Origin: Bacillus gobiensis
GTDB taxonomy: Bacteria; Bacillota; Bacilli; Bacillales; Bacillaceae
Direction of reading: 5' to 3'
DNA length: 64,000 nt
Assembly (NCBI RefSeq): GCF_001278705.1
Contig: NZ_CP012600.1
Location: 2,791,917 to 2,855,916 of the forward strand
Of this stretch, positions 16,294-25,868 are shown piece by piece. The stretch's first letter is position 1; every line of letters starts with the position of its first letter. A program made the translations under genes and the position numbers. The notes under the pieces were generated by a model. The model made no database searches. It was not told where the DNA came from and worked only from the letters and a program-made list of their open reading frames with translations.

Positions 16294-16490
16294 ATTTCAC
16301 TCCTCCTGATTAGAATATAACACTTTTAAAAATATAAGAAACTATATTTCGGCTTATTTTTTCTTTCAATTTTTAAGCTAATGAAAGCGGATGACACATT
16401 TGAATAGAAAGACAGCAAAATTAAGCATATCCTTCGTTGTCCATATTTTTTATACTAATTACTGAAAAATCTAGAAGGAGGCTTGTTAAT

Positions 16491-17216
16491 TTGGTAAATG
16501 TTACAGTATGGAATGAAAATCGACACGAACAAAAAAATCCAGTCGTAAGTGAAATTTACCCTGCAGGAATACATGGGGCCATTGCTTCTTTTTTAGAAGA
16601 AGGAGGGTTTCGCACTCAAACCGCAACATTAGACGAAGAAGAACATGGACTCACAGATGATGTATTGAATCAAACAGATGTATTAGTATGGTGGGGACAT
16701 TTAGCACACGATGAAGTAGCAGATGAAGTAGTCGAAAAAGTAAAACAGCGTGTATTAGATGGTATGGGACTAATTGTGCTGCATTCCGGTCATTTTTCGA
16801 AAATATTCAAAACATTGTTGGGTACAAGCTGTGATTTAAAATGGCGTGAAGCGGATGAAAAAGAACGTTTATGGGTAGTAGAACCAAGTCATCCGATTGC
16901 AGAAGGAATCCCAGAGTTTATTGAGCTCGATCGTGAAGAAATGTATGGGGAGCATTTTGATATTCCGGCTCCGGATGAGCTAATATTTACAAGCTGGTTT
17001 GAAGGAGGAGAAATTTTCAGAAGCGGCTGCACATTTAAACGCGGAAACGGGAAAATCTTCTATTTTAGACCAGGACATGAAACTTATCCAACGTACCATA
17101 ATAAAGATATCCAACGTGTAATCATAAATGCCATTCAATGGGCAAAACCGTTAGAAAGAAAACGCCCTGTCTATGGGAATGCACAACCACTTGAACAAAT
17201 CACCGTAAAAAATTAA
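16491..17216 (+). CDS. ThuA-like protein (trehalose-utilisation family)
   Basis: About 241 residues of the ThuA family, a glutamine-amidotransferase-like flavodoxin fold: [14 protein letters not shown], then [13 protein letters not shown], then [11 protein letters not shown]. The TTG at 16491 is the start because AAGGAGG lies nine bases upstream and no ATG has one. ThuA acts with ThuB-type oxidoreductases in catabolism of trehalose and other disaccharides through 3-keto sugars in rhizobia; here the same pairing occurs with the next gene. Exact substrate unknown. Confidence 0.75.
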   Translation: MVNVTVWNENRHEQKNPVVSEIYPAGIHGAIASFLEEGGFRTQTATLDEEEHGLTDDVLNQTDVLVWWGHLAHDEVADEVVEKVKQRVLDGMGLIVLHSGHFSKIFKTLLGTSCDLKWREADEKERLWVVEPSHPIAEGIPEFIELDREEMYGEHFDIPAPDELIFTSWFEGGEIFRSGCTFKRGNGKIFYFRPGHETYPTYHNKDIQRVIINAIQWAKPLERKRPVYGNAQPLEQITVKN

Positions 17217-17244
17217 ATCATATGAAATTAAGGGGATAGAAATT

Positions 17245-18315
17245 ATGGCAAAAGTAAAAGTAGGGGTCATTGGCTGTGGAAGCATCGCGCAAAATCGCCA
17301 TTTACCAGAATATAAAATGAATGAAAATGTTGAATTAGTAGCTGTTTGTGACGTGAATGAAGAACGAGTAAATAGTGTAGCACAGCAATATGGCGTAAAT
17401 GCATACACAAATTATGAAGAACTTTTAACAAGCGGTACTGTTGATGCAGTCAGTGTGTGCACACCAAACTATCTGCATGCGCTGATTTCGATTGCAGCTT
17501 TAAACGCAGGCATTCATGTATTATGTGAAAAACCAATGGCTACATCAGAAGAAGAAGCACAAGCAATGATCGAAGCAGCAAAAACAAACGGCAAAAAACT
17601 AATGATCGGCCATAATCAACGCTTTGTTTCTTCCCATCAAAAAGCCCGCCAGCTGATTGAAGATGGAGAAATCGGAAAAGTCTATTGCTTCCGTACAGCT
17701 TTTGGTCACGGTGGACCTGAACAATGGAGTGTAGACGGAAAAGAAAGCTGGTTCTTTAAAAAAGAAGAAGCATTTATTGGTGCGATGGGAGACTTAGGCG
17801 TGCACAAATCGGATTTGCTTCGTTATTTATTGGGAGAGGAAATTGTTGAGGTTGGTGCATTTGTTGAAACCAACGCTAAAGATTTCGCTGCTGTTGATGA
17901 TAATGCAGTATGTATTTTGAAAACTGAGAGCGGTATCATTGGAACGCTGGCAGCAAGCTGGGCTTATAAAGGTAATGAAGATAACTCGACCATTATATAC
18001 GGAGAGAAAGCCATTCTTCGTCTAGAAGAACACCCCGTTTATTCACTAGTTGTTCAGTACGCTACAGGAGAAGTTGTCAATTATGAATTAGGAAAAATTC
18101 AGTCGAATGATGAAGGCGGACAAAGCAATTCTCACGTGATTGAACAATTTGTACACAGTATTGTTACAGATGAAGAGCCAGCTGTCACTGGTGAAGAAGG
18201 ATTAAAATCTCTTGCTGTTATTTTAGCTGCTTTAAAATCAAGTCAGACGAAGCAATTTACCTGTGTGCATGAGGAACAGCCGGCAGAAGGCATATTACAG
18301 CATATAAATAGCTAA
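17245..18315 (+). CDS. Gfo/Idh/MocA-family sugar oxidoreductase
   Basis: A 356-residue NAD(P)-dependent dehydrogenase. The Rossmann nucleotide motif is GVIGCGSIAQNRH at residues 8-20, and the family core HVLCEKPMATSEEEA contains the catalytic Lys of E-K-P. The second domain (residues 130-320) carries GDLGVHKSDLLRYLLG. It follows the ThuA gene by 28 bp. ThuB, the ThuA partner, belongs to this family, so oxidation of a disaccharide or a polyol is likely. Specificity cannot be read. Confidence 0.85.
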   Translation: MAKVKVGVIGCGSIAQNRHLPEYKMNENVELVAVCDVNEERVNSVAQQYGVNAYTNYEELLTSGTVDAVSVCTPNYLHALISIAALNAGIHVLCEKPMATSEEEAQAMIEAAKTNGKKLMIGHNQRFVSSHQKARQLIEDGEIGKVYCFRTAFGHGGPEQWSVDGKESWFFKKEEAFIGAMGDLGVHKSDLLRYLLGEEIVEVGAFVETNAKDFAAVDDNAVCILKTESGIIGTLAASWAYKGNEDNSTIIYGEKAILRLEEHPVYSLVVQYATGEVVNYELGKIQSNDEGGQSNSHVIEQFVHSIVTDEEPAVTGEEGLKSLAVILAALKSSQTKQFTCVHEEQPAEGILQHINS

Positions 18316-18566
18316 GTTCGATGTTAAATTCGCCGTTACAGGGTATCTTTCACTCCATTTAAAAGATATCTTTAAAGTAGTAGAAGCAGTTTGTATACCG
18401 AATAAACTTTCGTAATGAATTTTGAAATATTTTGTGCTACCAATATCGAAGGCGTTTTCCCAATTAAACTGTATACTAAAATGAACAGCACCCCGCCAAG
18501 GAGATGCTAAAGTTAGTGGCAGCACTTCACGTCTCGCAATTATAGATAAAACTGGGGGAAAATAAA

Positions 18567-19535
18567 ATGAAGCTTGGGGTATTTACGGTTTTATTTGCAA
18601 ATCTTACATTTGAAGAGATGTTAGATAAAGTAAAAGCAGAAGGTCTTCATGCGGTTGAAATCGGTACGGGCGGCTATCCAGGAAATCATCACTGCCCATT
18701 AGATGAATTGCTTGAAGATGCAGGAAAAAGAGGAGATTATCTAAAAGAAGTAGAAGACCGAGGGCTAGTAATTAGCGCATTTAGCTGCCATGGCAATCCA
18801 ATCTCACCAGACGAAGGCTTTGCAAAAGAGTCTGATGATACGCTTCGTAAAACAATTAAATTAGCATCATTATTAAACGTTCCAATTGTTAACTGTTTTT
18901 CTGGAACAGCAGGAGATCAAGAAGGTGCTAAATATCCAAACTGGCCAGTGACTCCTTGGCCAAATGAATACGGAGATGTATTAAATTGGCAGTGGGAAAA
19001 TAAGCTCATTCCATATTGGAAAGAGCTCGGGGAATATGCAGAAAAACACAATGTGAAAATCGGGTTGGAATTGCACGGCGGATTTTTAGTACATACACCG
19101 TATACATTATTAAAGCTTCGCGAAAAAACCAGTAAAGCAATTGGTGCTAACTTGGACCCAAGTCATTTATGGTGGCAAGGTATCGATCCTGTAGGAGCAA
19201 TAAAAATTTTAGCGAAAGAAAATGCTATTCATCATTTCCACGCAAAAGACACATACTTGGATCAAGATAATATCAATATGTATGGTCTGACTGATATGCA
19301 GCCGTATGGAGAAGTACAAACGCGTGCTTGGACGTTTAGATCCGTTGGTTGCGGCCACGATGTAAAAGAGTGGTCAGATATGATGAGTGCACTTCGTACG
19401 TACGGATATGATTATGTCGTAAGCATTGAACATGAAGATCCAATCATGTCGATTGAAGAAGGATTTAAACGAGCTGTTTCGAACTTACAAAGTGTATTAA
19501 TAGAAGAAACACCTTCACAAATGTGGTGGGCATAG
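18567..19535 (+). CDS. Sugar phosphate isomerase/epimerase (TIM-barrel AP endonuclease 2 family)
   Basis: A 322-residue xylose-isomerase-like TIM barrel. Metal-ligand motifs include VKIGLELHGGFLVH, ANLDPSHLWWQG, HFHAKDTYLD and YVVSIEHEDP, giving the E-D-H-E set typical of the family. It is third in the ThuA/dehydrogenase operon, 251 bp downstream, with GGGGGA before its ATG. The intervening 251 bp hold no gene I can support. Expected role: isomerising a keto-sugar made by the dehydrogenase. Confidence 0.85.
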   Translation: MKLGVFTVLFANLTFEEMLDKVKAEGLHAVEIGTGGYPGNHHCPLDELLEDAGKRGDYLKEVEDRGLVISAFSCHGNPISPDEGFAKESDDTLRKTIKLASLLNVPIVNCFSGTAGDQEGAKYPNWPVTPWPNEYGDVLNWQWENKLIPYWKELGEYAEKHNVKIGLELHGGFLVHTPYTLLKLREKTSKAIGANLDPSHLWWQGIDPVGAIKILAKENAIHHFHAKDTYLDQDNINMYGLTDMQPYGEVQTRAWTFRSVGCGHDVKEWSDMMSALRTYGYDYVVSIEHEDPIMSIEEGFKRAVSNLQSVLIEETPSQMWWA

Positions 19536-19714
19536 GGATAAGGGGAATTTTGATACTTGTCTTATAGGGAATAATATCAGACATTTTCTATATTACCAGG
19601 AGCTTTGGCTTCGACATAATTAATAAAAATGCTGGCGGACAACCTCTTACCTGCCCGAAATTTCCCGGGAAAAGTTAGCGAAATTTTGTGGAATAAAGAG
19701 AAACAGAGATTCAA

Positions 19715-19751
19715 AAAAGCACTGATGTACTCATTTGGCATCAGTGCTTTT
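19715..19751. terminator. Bidirectional terminator between isomerase and permease
   Basis: AAAAGCACTGATG and CATCAGTGCTTTT form a perfect 13-bp stem around an 11-base loop, with A- and T-runs on each side. It serves the two convergent genes. Confidence 0.85.
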
Positions 19752-19756
19752 ATCAC

Positions 19757-21157
19757 TTAGTATTCGTTCAACTTCGAATGCTTTCTCCCATATAAAAAGT
19801 AAACAATCAATCCAATTACCAACCAAATTAAGAAACGGATGAAGGTGACTGATCCGAGATTATAAATCAGAAATACGCAAAACACGACAGCAAGAGCTGG
19901 AATAACCGGGACTGCCGGACACCTGAATGCTCTTGGAAGATCCGGGCGGGTATATCTTAACACGATCACAGCAATGCTTATTAAGACAAATGCAGACAGC
20001 GTACCAATGTTCACAAGACTCGCCAATTCGTCAAGCGGAACAAATCCGCCAAGTAATGCAGCTGTGATTCCAAAAAACCAAGTAGAAATATACGGGGTTC
20101 CATGCTTAGGATGTACTTTTGATAGTATAGAAGGAACCAATCCATCGCGAGACATCGCAAACATGACTCTCGTTTGCCCATAAAGCATGACGAGCATAAC
20201 CGTTGTCATTCCAAGAATAGCGCCAATATCAATAATAGCTGCTGCCCAGTTCTGGCCGGCCACCTCAAGCACACTCGATACAGGATTCGTTACCCCTTCG
20301 AATTGAGCAAACGGTACAACTCCTGTCATAATCCCAGTTACTACGACATATAACAATGTACAGATCAGCAACGACAAAACAATTCCGCGCGGGAGGTTTT
20401 TCTTCGGGTTTTTTGTTTCTTCTGCAGCAGAAGCAACTGCATCAAATCCGATGAAAGCAAAGAACACAATTGCCGCTGCTGCAAATACCCCATTAAAGCC
20501 AAACGGCAAAAATGGTGTCCAATTATCAGGCTTGACGTACGTAAAAGCCATTACAACAAAAAATAAGACAACGGCTACTTTCACAATAACCATAATGTTG
20601 TTCACACGTTTCGATGCTTTAACACCTACGTATAATAATATTGTAATCAGCATGACGATTAAAAAAGCAGGAAGGTTAAAATACGTAGTCGCACCTTTCA
20701 CCGCCCCAGGTGCAGCAGTTAATCCAACGGGGAGCTCCAACCCGATTCCTTTTAAGAAGGATTGAAAATACCCAGACCATCCGACTGAAACAGAACTTAC
20801 TGCAAGCAAATATTCAAGAATTAAGTCCCATCCGATAATAAAAGCCAACAGCTCTCCCATTGTTGCATATGTATACGTATAGGCTGAACCGGATATAGGT
20901 ACGGTCGAAGCAAATTCAGCATACGCCAACGCCGCGAATAAACAAGCCAATCCAGCAATAATAAATGATACGATTAGTCCTGGTCCTGCTGTGGTCGCAC
21001 CGGTACCGGTCAACACAAAAATTCCGGTCCCTATAATAGCGCCTATCCCGAGCATCGTCAGATCAAAAGTCCCTAGTTCTTTTTTCAGGGTATTTCCTTT
21101 TGACACAGATGCAAGCATGTCCTCAATCCCTTTTTTTCTAAACAAACTGCCTCTCAT
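19757..21157 (-). CDS. APC-family amino-acid permease (YfnA/CAT-like)
   Basis: A 466-residue permease with about 12 helices. The first helix carries the APC substrate motif GIGAIIGTGIFVLTG; FIGFDAVASAAEETKNPKKN is the classic cytoplasmic loop of cationic-amino-acid-transporter-like APC proteins such as B. subtilis YfnA. The ATG at 21157 is eight bases after AGGAG; a GTG nine bases earlier overlaps it. It stands alone between a bidirectional terminator and the first rap gene. Substrate probably an amino acid or related compound. Confidence 0.85.
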   Translation of the reverse strand: MRGSLFRKKGIEDMLASVSKGNTLKKELGTFDLTMLGIGAIIGTGIFVLTGTGATTAGPGLIVSFIIAGLACLFAALAYAEFASTVPISGSAYTYTYATMGELLAFIIGWDLILEYLLAVSSVSVGWSGYFQSFLKGIGLELPVGLTAAPGAVKGATTYFNLPAFLIVMLITILLYVGVKASKRVNNIMVIVKVAVVLFFVVMAFTYVKPDNWTPFLPFGFNGVFAAAAIVFFAFIGFDAVASAAEETKNPKKNLPRGIVLSLLICTLLYVVVTGIMTGVVPFAQFEGVTNPVSSVLEVAGQNWAAAIIDIGAILGMTTVMLVMLYGQTRVMFAMSRDGLVPSILSKVHPKHGTPYISTWFFGITAALLGGFVPLDELASLVNIGTLSAFVLISIAVIVLRYTRPDLPRAFRCPAVPVIPALAVVFCVFLIYNLGSVTFIRFLIWLVIGLIVYFLYGRKHSKLNEY

Positions 21158-21465
21158 CAATTTCACTCCTAATAGTAATTGTATGATTTTTCAGAATAGA
21201 ACAATAGTTATTTCAATATTATAACGATTGTTTCTCAAAAAGAAAACAGAAATTTATTACTCAAGCACATCTGGAAAAATCCTCTACTTTCCAGATATGT
21301 TTATTCCATGTATACTATTTTTAATATTTATGCTCGGAAATTCAGAGGATTCCATATCTTCTTTCTTTTTTCACTTGATCATAATCAGCTTTTTCTATCC
21401 GCATAATTAAAATTTTCATGGTAGTATTATACATAGAAGATGACGGAAAGGATTGAAGACGCAAG

Positions 21466-22584
21466 ATGATAAAACGATCAGCCGAAAGTGTCGCTACCAT
21501 GCTAAATGAATGGTACAGCTACATCCGCAAAAATAAGGTCGAAGAAGCCGAGATTTTAAAGAATGAGATTTTCTCCATTTTAGATGAGATGGAAGAAAAT
21601 CAAGACGTGCTTCTTTATTATTCTTTGCTGGACTTCCGTCATCAAATTATGTTGAGCTATTTAAAACCTGAGTCAGCCGGAGATGTAAACAATCGGCTGA
21701 AGCAGCTTGAAGATAAAAAAGACGAGCTAACCGGATTGCTGGATTACTATTTTTATCTTTTTAAAGGGATGTATCACCTGAAACAACGGGATTATTTAAC
21801 TGCAATCGGCTGTTATAAAAATGCGGAAACCAAGCTAAAAGAAGTAAAAGACGAAATTGAACGAGCGGAATTCCATCTCAAAATTGCCGAAGCTTACTAT
21901 TACATGCAGCAAACTCCTTTTTCAATGAACTACGCCATGCAAGCTCTTGAAATCTTCAAACAATATGATCTTTATACCATCAAAAGAGTCCAATGCCGAT
22001 TTATTATTGGAGGGAATCTGATCGATGTGCTGAATTATGACAAAGCGAAGGAATTCTTTCGCGAAGCCCTATTGGAGACAAAAAGCCTCAAAGAAAAAGA
22101 TCTTCATTTGCAGGCAACGGCTTATTTTAATTTGGGCCTTTGCAGTTTTTATGAAAATGATTACGAGAACGCATTAGAGAATTATTTATTTGCAGCAGAT
22201 ATTTACGAAGAACAAACCTCATTTTTTCTGCCAAAGGTGTTTCTCAATTTAATGCGGGTCCGAATCAAACAAAATCAGTTTAAGGAAGCTGAAAATCTGT
22301 ACGAAAAAGGGATAGACTATGCCATTCGCCTAAAGGACGAGGAATGCCACGCTAAGTTTATGCTTTTTAAGGCGACTTATCTTCAATACGATGAGCAATT
22401 AATTATAGAATCTTTTCAATACTTCGAATCGAAAAATTTATTTTCAGATTTAGAGGAATTGTCACTTGATGTAGCCAATTACTACACTGAAAATCAAAAT
22501 TTCGACAAAGCAAATTCTTACTACCGAAAAGCAATCTTCGCCAGACAACAAATTCAAAAAGGAGAATGTCATTATGAGATTTAA
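21466..22584 (+). CDS. Rap response-regulator aspartate phosphatase 1
   Basis: A 372-residue Rap protein: an N-terminal three-helix bundle (MLNEWYSYIRKNKVEEAEIL and the core YYSLLDFRHQIMLSYL), then about six tetratricopeptide repeats from residue 90 to the end. Rap proteins dephosphorylate Spo0F or block ComA/DegU and are inhibited by a re-imported Phr peptide. The gene ends inside the start of a phr gene (11-bp overlap), the standard translational coupling. The last helix RQQIQKGECHYEI is shared with the second Rap at 31 kb. Target cannot be told from sequence. Confidence 0.9.
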   Translation: MIKRSAESVATMLNEWYSYIRKNKVEEAEILKNEIFSILDEMEENQDVLLYYSLLDFRHQIMLSYLKPESAGDVNNRLKQLEDKKDELTGLLDYYFYLFKGMYHLKQRDYLTAIGCYKNAETKLKEVKDEIERAEFHLKIAEAYYYMQQTPFSMNYAMQALEIFKQYDLYTIKRVQCRFIIGGNLIDVLNYDKAKEFFREALLETKSLKEKDLHLQATAYFNLGLCSFYENDYENALENYLFAADIYEEQTSFFLPKVFLNLMRVRIKQNQFKEAENLYEKGIDYAIRLKDEECHAKFMLFKATYLQYDEQLIIESFQYFESKNLFSDLEELSLDVANYYTENQNFDKANSYYRKAIFARQQIQKGECHYEI

Positions 22585-22699
22585 AACAAAAAGGCTTGTT
22601 CTAATCTTCATAATTGCTTTAATCCCGTTCACTCTGCATATTGAACAAGGCAGCCAGCTGTTTGAACGGGTGATCACGTATTCCTTTGATAAAAATTAA
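22574..22699 (+). CDS. Phr pre-peptide 1
   Basis: A 41-codon gene overlapping the end of rap 1, with AAAGGAGAATG upstream. It encodes a basic start (MRFKTKRLVLIFIIALIP), one hydrophobic export helix, then a polar tail. The tail contains FERVITYSFDKN; the pentapeptide ERVIT resembles mature Phr signals such as ERGMT (PhrC) and ERPVG (PhrK). It would need cleavage on both sides, as for other Phr peptides with a C-terminal extension. The alternative is the last five or six residues. Confidence 0.75.
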   Translation: MRFKTKRLVLIFIIALIPFTLHIEQGSQLFERVITYSFDKN

Positions 22700-22723
22700 G
22701 TCTCTAGCAAAAGTAAGATTTTT

Positions 22724-22791
22724 TAAAGATCCCTGTTGATTGAAGAACCGCTTTGGAAAAGCTTATCTTCAATCGCAAGGGATCTTTTTTT
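22724..22791 (+). terminator. Long hairpin terminator after rap-phr 1
   Basis: AAAGATCCCT and AGGGATCTTT, continued by TTGATTGAAGA and TCTTCAATCG with a bulge, form a stem of about 20 bp. A run of seven Ts follows. Confidence 0.8.
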
Positions 22792-22916
22792 GCGCGCTTT
22801 ATTTCTGGTGTTTCTGGGGATGAGGGAATTTGTCGCATGATCTGCAAGAAAATTAATTAATATACCTGGGATATTCGATTTGTTTCGAATATAGAAGAAA
22901 TCTGTTCTCGAATATA

Positions 22917-23334
22917 CGTGATTTTCTGGATTTATGAACGATCTGGAACTCGTTATGCGCGATTTTCTGGGTTTATGAGTGATCTGAACCCGTTTTGCGC
23001 GATTTTCTGAGTTTATGCGCGATTCGACTCGCATTTTGCGCGATCTTCTGGGTTTATGCACGATCTTCACCCGTTTCGCGCGATTTTCTGAGTTTATGCG
23101 TGTTTCGACTCGCGTTTTGCGCGATTTTTTGAGTTTATGAGCGATCTTCACCCGTTATGCGCGATCCTTTCAGTTTATGAGCGATTCGACACGCATTTTG
23201 CGCGTTTTTCTAGGTTTATGCGCGATTCGACTCGCGTTTTGCGCGATCTTCTGAGTTTATGAGCGATCTTCACCCGTTATGCGCGATCTTCTGAGTTTAT
23301 GAGCGATTCGACTCTCGTTTTGCGCGATCTTCTA
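22917..23334. repeat. Tandem array of 40-41 bp units (about ten copies)
   Basis: Ten diverged copies of a 40- or 41-bp unit lie head to tail, most starting GCGCGAT(T/C)TTCTGAGTTT. The second half of the unit mostly alternates between a TCGACTCGC form and a TTCACCCG form, so the higher-order period is about 81 bp. The units are open on the minus strand and give a lysine/arginine-rich repeat, but there is no convincing start or ribosome binding site, so I do not call a gene. Confidence 0.8.
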
Positions 23335-23364
23335 ATTTTTTTCGCTCTGCAGTTCACTAATTAA

Positions 23365-24328
23365 TCACTCATAAAATTCTAATGGTAGTGTATACTTTCG
23401 GCTTTTCAAGTTCCCTGTATATTGTAGATTTAATGCTGTCAGCAGTCTCGTTACGATTGATCGAGAATCCACCTGCAAAAATTCTCTTGCCTGCTGGTTC
23501 GTTATGGTTGGTCCTATTAGATAGGCGTAATCCTTCAAAGTCTCGATGTGGGCATGTTTGTCATAGTCCATGCAAGCTGGGCAGTACCAGCCTTTTTTGC
23601 TTTTTTCCAATGGTAGAAACGAACATTTTGGGCAGTGGACTCCTGTCTTTATTTCTTTTTCATTAATTTGAAAGGTTTTCAAAATGTCCGGATTTGATGG
23701 TGTGTGCTGTTTGATTAAAAGTCGGGACATTTTCTTAAGATCCTTTATCTGTAGTATTTCTTTCTGATATTTTTGTTCCAGCTGTTCGATTTTATCGAGA
23801 AGAGCTGCCGCGTGAATGACTTTTTGCATACTGCCCCCGACTTCCGATTTTATGATGGTCGAGGGATGGCTGATTACGATTAAAGGAAGTATCGGCATTG
23901 CGGGAAATTGGTTTTCTGCGACCCATGATTGAAGGTGCTTCTGCTGTCGTTTCGCCTGCAGCAATGGATCTGGAAATGCCTGTTCCTTTCCGTCATAGGT
24001 GCGGATCAGCTGGTTGAAGGATCGATCAAAGTAAAGCGTACCGGAGATGTTTTTCACTTCAAGATGGATCAGGAAACGAGTTGTTAAAATCAGAGTATCC
24101 AATTGAAAGAAATGATTTCGTTGAATTCTAACATCGTGGAGAATATAATAATTCTTCTTCGGCAGCTGGGAGAAATAATAATCGAGCGACTGCTCCGCGA
24201 AATCCTGCCAAACGTTTGGATCGCTCTTCTGCCAATGCAGGTTGCTTGGAATGCTTTGAATCAATTCTTCTTTTAATAGCTTCAATTTTTTTAAGATGCA
24301 GCGGTACTTTTCTTTCTTTTACTATCAA
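23365..24328 (-). pseudogene. NERD-domain nuclease-related protein, frameshifted
   Basis: Two overlapping frames together make one NERD (nuclease-related) protein. The first, from TTG 24328 (AAAGGAG eight bases upstream), gives IVKERKVPLHLKKIEAIKRR and KRLAGFRG, the usual N-terminus. The second continues EQSLDYYFSQLPKKNYYILH, the NERD core LDTLILTTRFLIHLEVKN, and a C-terminal zinc-ribbon (CPKCSF ... CPAC). The frames join at about 24190-24200 and fit a loss of two bases or a gain of one. Either the gene is dead, or this is an assembly error. NERD proteins are of unknown function, possibly in DNA processing. Confidence 0.65.
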
Positions 24329-24478
24329 TGCGAACTCTCCTTTCTTCCTCTGTTCATTCGACATTCCTTTGCTTTTCCCCTTTCTTTTTTTAGGTCTAAA
24401 GTAACAAATTACCATTAAGTTAATAGACCTATTAACCGAAATATAGAATAGAGAAAACAATTACAGTGAGGTAACGAA

Positions 24479-24943
24479 ATGGTTGAAATTCATCAAAATA
24501 TGGCCATGCTCGCAGTATTATCAGACAACCATAAATACCGGTACTATTACGAGAAAACATGGAATAAATACAGACCTTGTGCTTGCGTCATTTTGCTGCA
24601 TCCGAGCCTCGATGATGTCTTAAAAAGCGATAAAACCGTCACGAGCTTGACGAATTATTTTATCGATCAGCATTATGACAAATTTATCGTCGTTAATTTG
24701 TTCGCCTATATGACTTCTGATTCAAGCGAGCTAAAGAAAAGCGAGCAGAGCTACGAACAAGTAAATCGATCCTATTTCGAGAAAGCATGCGCCGGATCCG
24801 ATATGATTTTTATCGGCTGGGGCAGCGATACGAAGAAATTTGTCTCTGCAAAAAGAGACGCTGAAGAAATCCTTCGTCCCCTACAAAAGCAAGCTGAAAT
24901 GCTTCGTAGACGACCGGGGGAAGTTTCCGCGCCATCCACGTGA
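24479..24943 (+). CDS. DUF1643 family protein
   Basis: A 154-residue protein of the DUF1643 type: YRYYYEKTWNKYRPCACVIL, LHPSLDDVLKSDKTV, then FIVVNLFAYMTSDSSEL and IFIGWGSDTKKF. The fold is alpha/beta and no catalytic role is established. GTGAGGTAAC precedes the ATG. It is divergent from the broken NERD gene and precedes a YciI-like gene. Members are often found near mobile or defence genes, but nothing here shows a link. Confidence 0.75.
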   Translation: MVEIHQNMAMLAVLSDNHKYRYYYEKTWNKYRPCACVILLHPSLDDVLKSDKTVTSLTNYFIDQHYDKFIVVNLFAYMTSDSSELKKSEQSYEQVNRSYFEKACAGSDMIFIGWGSDTKKFVSAKRDAEEILRPLQKQAEMLRRRPGEVSAPST

Positions 24944-25045
24944 TCTGAACGAAAGGTGGAGTATAGAAGAATATCATTTCTTTTATATTTAAGATTACTG
25001 CTGTTTGACGTATACTAGAGTCAGAAAATTGAGAGGAGTTTTAAA

Positions 25046-25300
25046 ATGAACTATTATGCGGCGATTCTTTTTATGGAAAAACCGGAATTAAATCAGACCT
25101 ACAGAGCTGATCATCTAGAATACTTGCAAAAGCTAAGTGATGAAGGAAAGGTTTTCAAAAAAGGGGCATTTGCCGATGGAGCAGGCGGCATGGTGATTTA
25201 CCAGGCAGAGTCACTTGAGGAAGCAAAAGAATTGGCGGAAGCCGACCCTTACATAACCAAAGGAGTCAGACGGCTGGAGCTTCATGAGTGGAGGATATAA
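25046..25300 (+). CDS. YciI-like protein
   Basis: An 84-residue ferredoxin-like single-domain protein of the YciI family. It has YYAAILFMEKPELNQTYRAD, with the conserved HLEYLQKLSDEGKVFKKGAF (His/Asp pair) and ADPYITKGVRRLELHEW. The family is thought to be enzymatic or a small-molecule binder. GAGAGGAG precedes the ATG. A strong terminator ends the unit. Confidence 0.85.
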   Translation: MNYYAAILFMEKPELNQTYRADHLEYLQKLSDEGKVFKKGAFADGAGGMVIYQAESLEEAKELAEADPYITKGVRRLELHEWRI

Positions 25301-25307
25301 ATAAGTA

Positions 25308-25333
25308 ACCCGCCATTTTGGCGGGTCTATTTT
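25308..25333. terminator. Terminator after the YciI-like gene
   Basis: ACCCGCC and GGCGGGT pair around ATTTT, followed by a T-rich tract. It overlaps the end of the convergent DinB gene by a few bases. Confidence 0.8.
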
Positions 25334-25842
25334 AAATAGCGTTCTTGGATGATTTGACGATGGTGGAGCTCGTGGCCGGCTACGATATATACAAGGGCAC
25401 GGACAGTAACCTCAAAGTTGCTTGCGATACCGCCCCGCAGCCAAGCTTCTTCAGTGAAACTCTCCAGTAATTGCAATGTAGATTGTCGGACAGAATGTAA
25501 ATTGTCAAGAAGATCTTGCACCGGCTGTTCATCAAATACAGCGTTGGAAACATATCCATCAATATCATATCCAGGAAGTGAAGCAGTCTCGCCGCGGCCA
25601 AAGGTGAGAAGCCGGTATCCCATCACACGCTCGGTGTCTGCAATATGGCCAAGAACTTCTTTCAAGCTCCATTTTTCAGGTGAGTATCGAAATTGCCCCT
25701 CTGCTTCAGTCAAATCTTGTAACAAGCGAATCGTTTCTTTCATTTGGTCGTCTAATATTTGCAAGATATCCCCATCCGGTACTAAGCTTATGTATTTTTC
25801 ATAGTACTCATTATATTCACTGATTTCTGGACGTTTCATCAT
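25327..25842 (-). CDS. DinB-family protein
   Basis: A 171-residue four-helix-bundle protein of the DinB/YfiT superfamily (possible metal-dependent thiol transferase or hydrolase). The three likely metal-binding histidines are in LKEVLGHIADTERVMGYRLL and AGHELHHRQIIQERYL (the H-x-x-x-H pair). GGAGAGG precedes the start. It ends against the YciI terminator and lies 26 bp downstream of the dehydrogenase gene, so both may be co-transcribed. Confidence 0.85.
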   Translation of the reverse strand: MMKRPEISEYNEYYEKYISLVPDGDILQILDDQMKETIRLLQDLTEAEGQFRYSPEKWSLKEVLGHIADTERVMGYRLLTFGRGETASLPGYDIDGYVSNAVFDEQPVQDLLDNLHSVRQSTLQLLESFTEEAWLRGGIASNFEVTVRALVYIVAGHELHHRQIIQERYLK

Positions 25843-25868
25843 TTTTTTTGCCGCCTCTCCATTGTGAT

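Noticed and set aside
18295..18525. 76-codon minus-strand frame between the dehydrogenase and the isomerase
   Set aside because: It overlaps the end of the dehydrogenase gene, has no ribosome binding site and no recognisable family; I treat the gap as non-coding.
22723..23151. Minus-strand open frame giving a lysine/arginine-rich repeat protein
   Set aside because: It is produced by the 40-41 bp tandem array and has no ribosome binding site or credible start; both strands are open by periodicity.
22917..23334. Possible CRISPR array
   Set aside because: Units are adjacent and diverged without unique spacers of constant length, and no cas gene is present.
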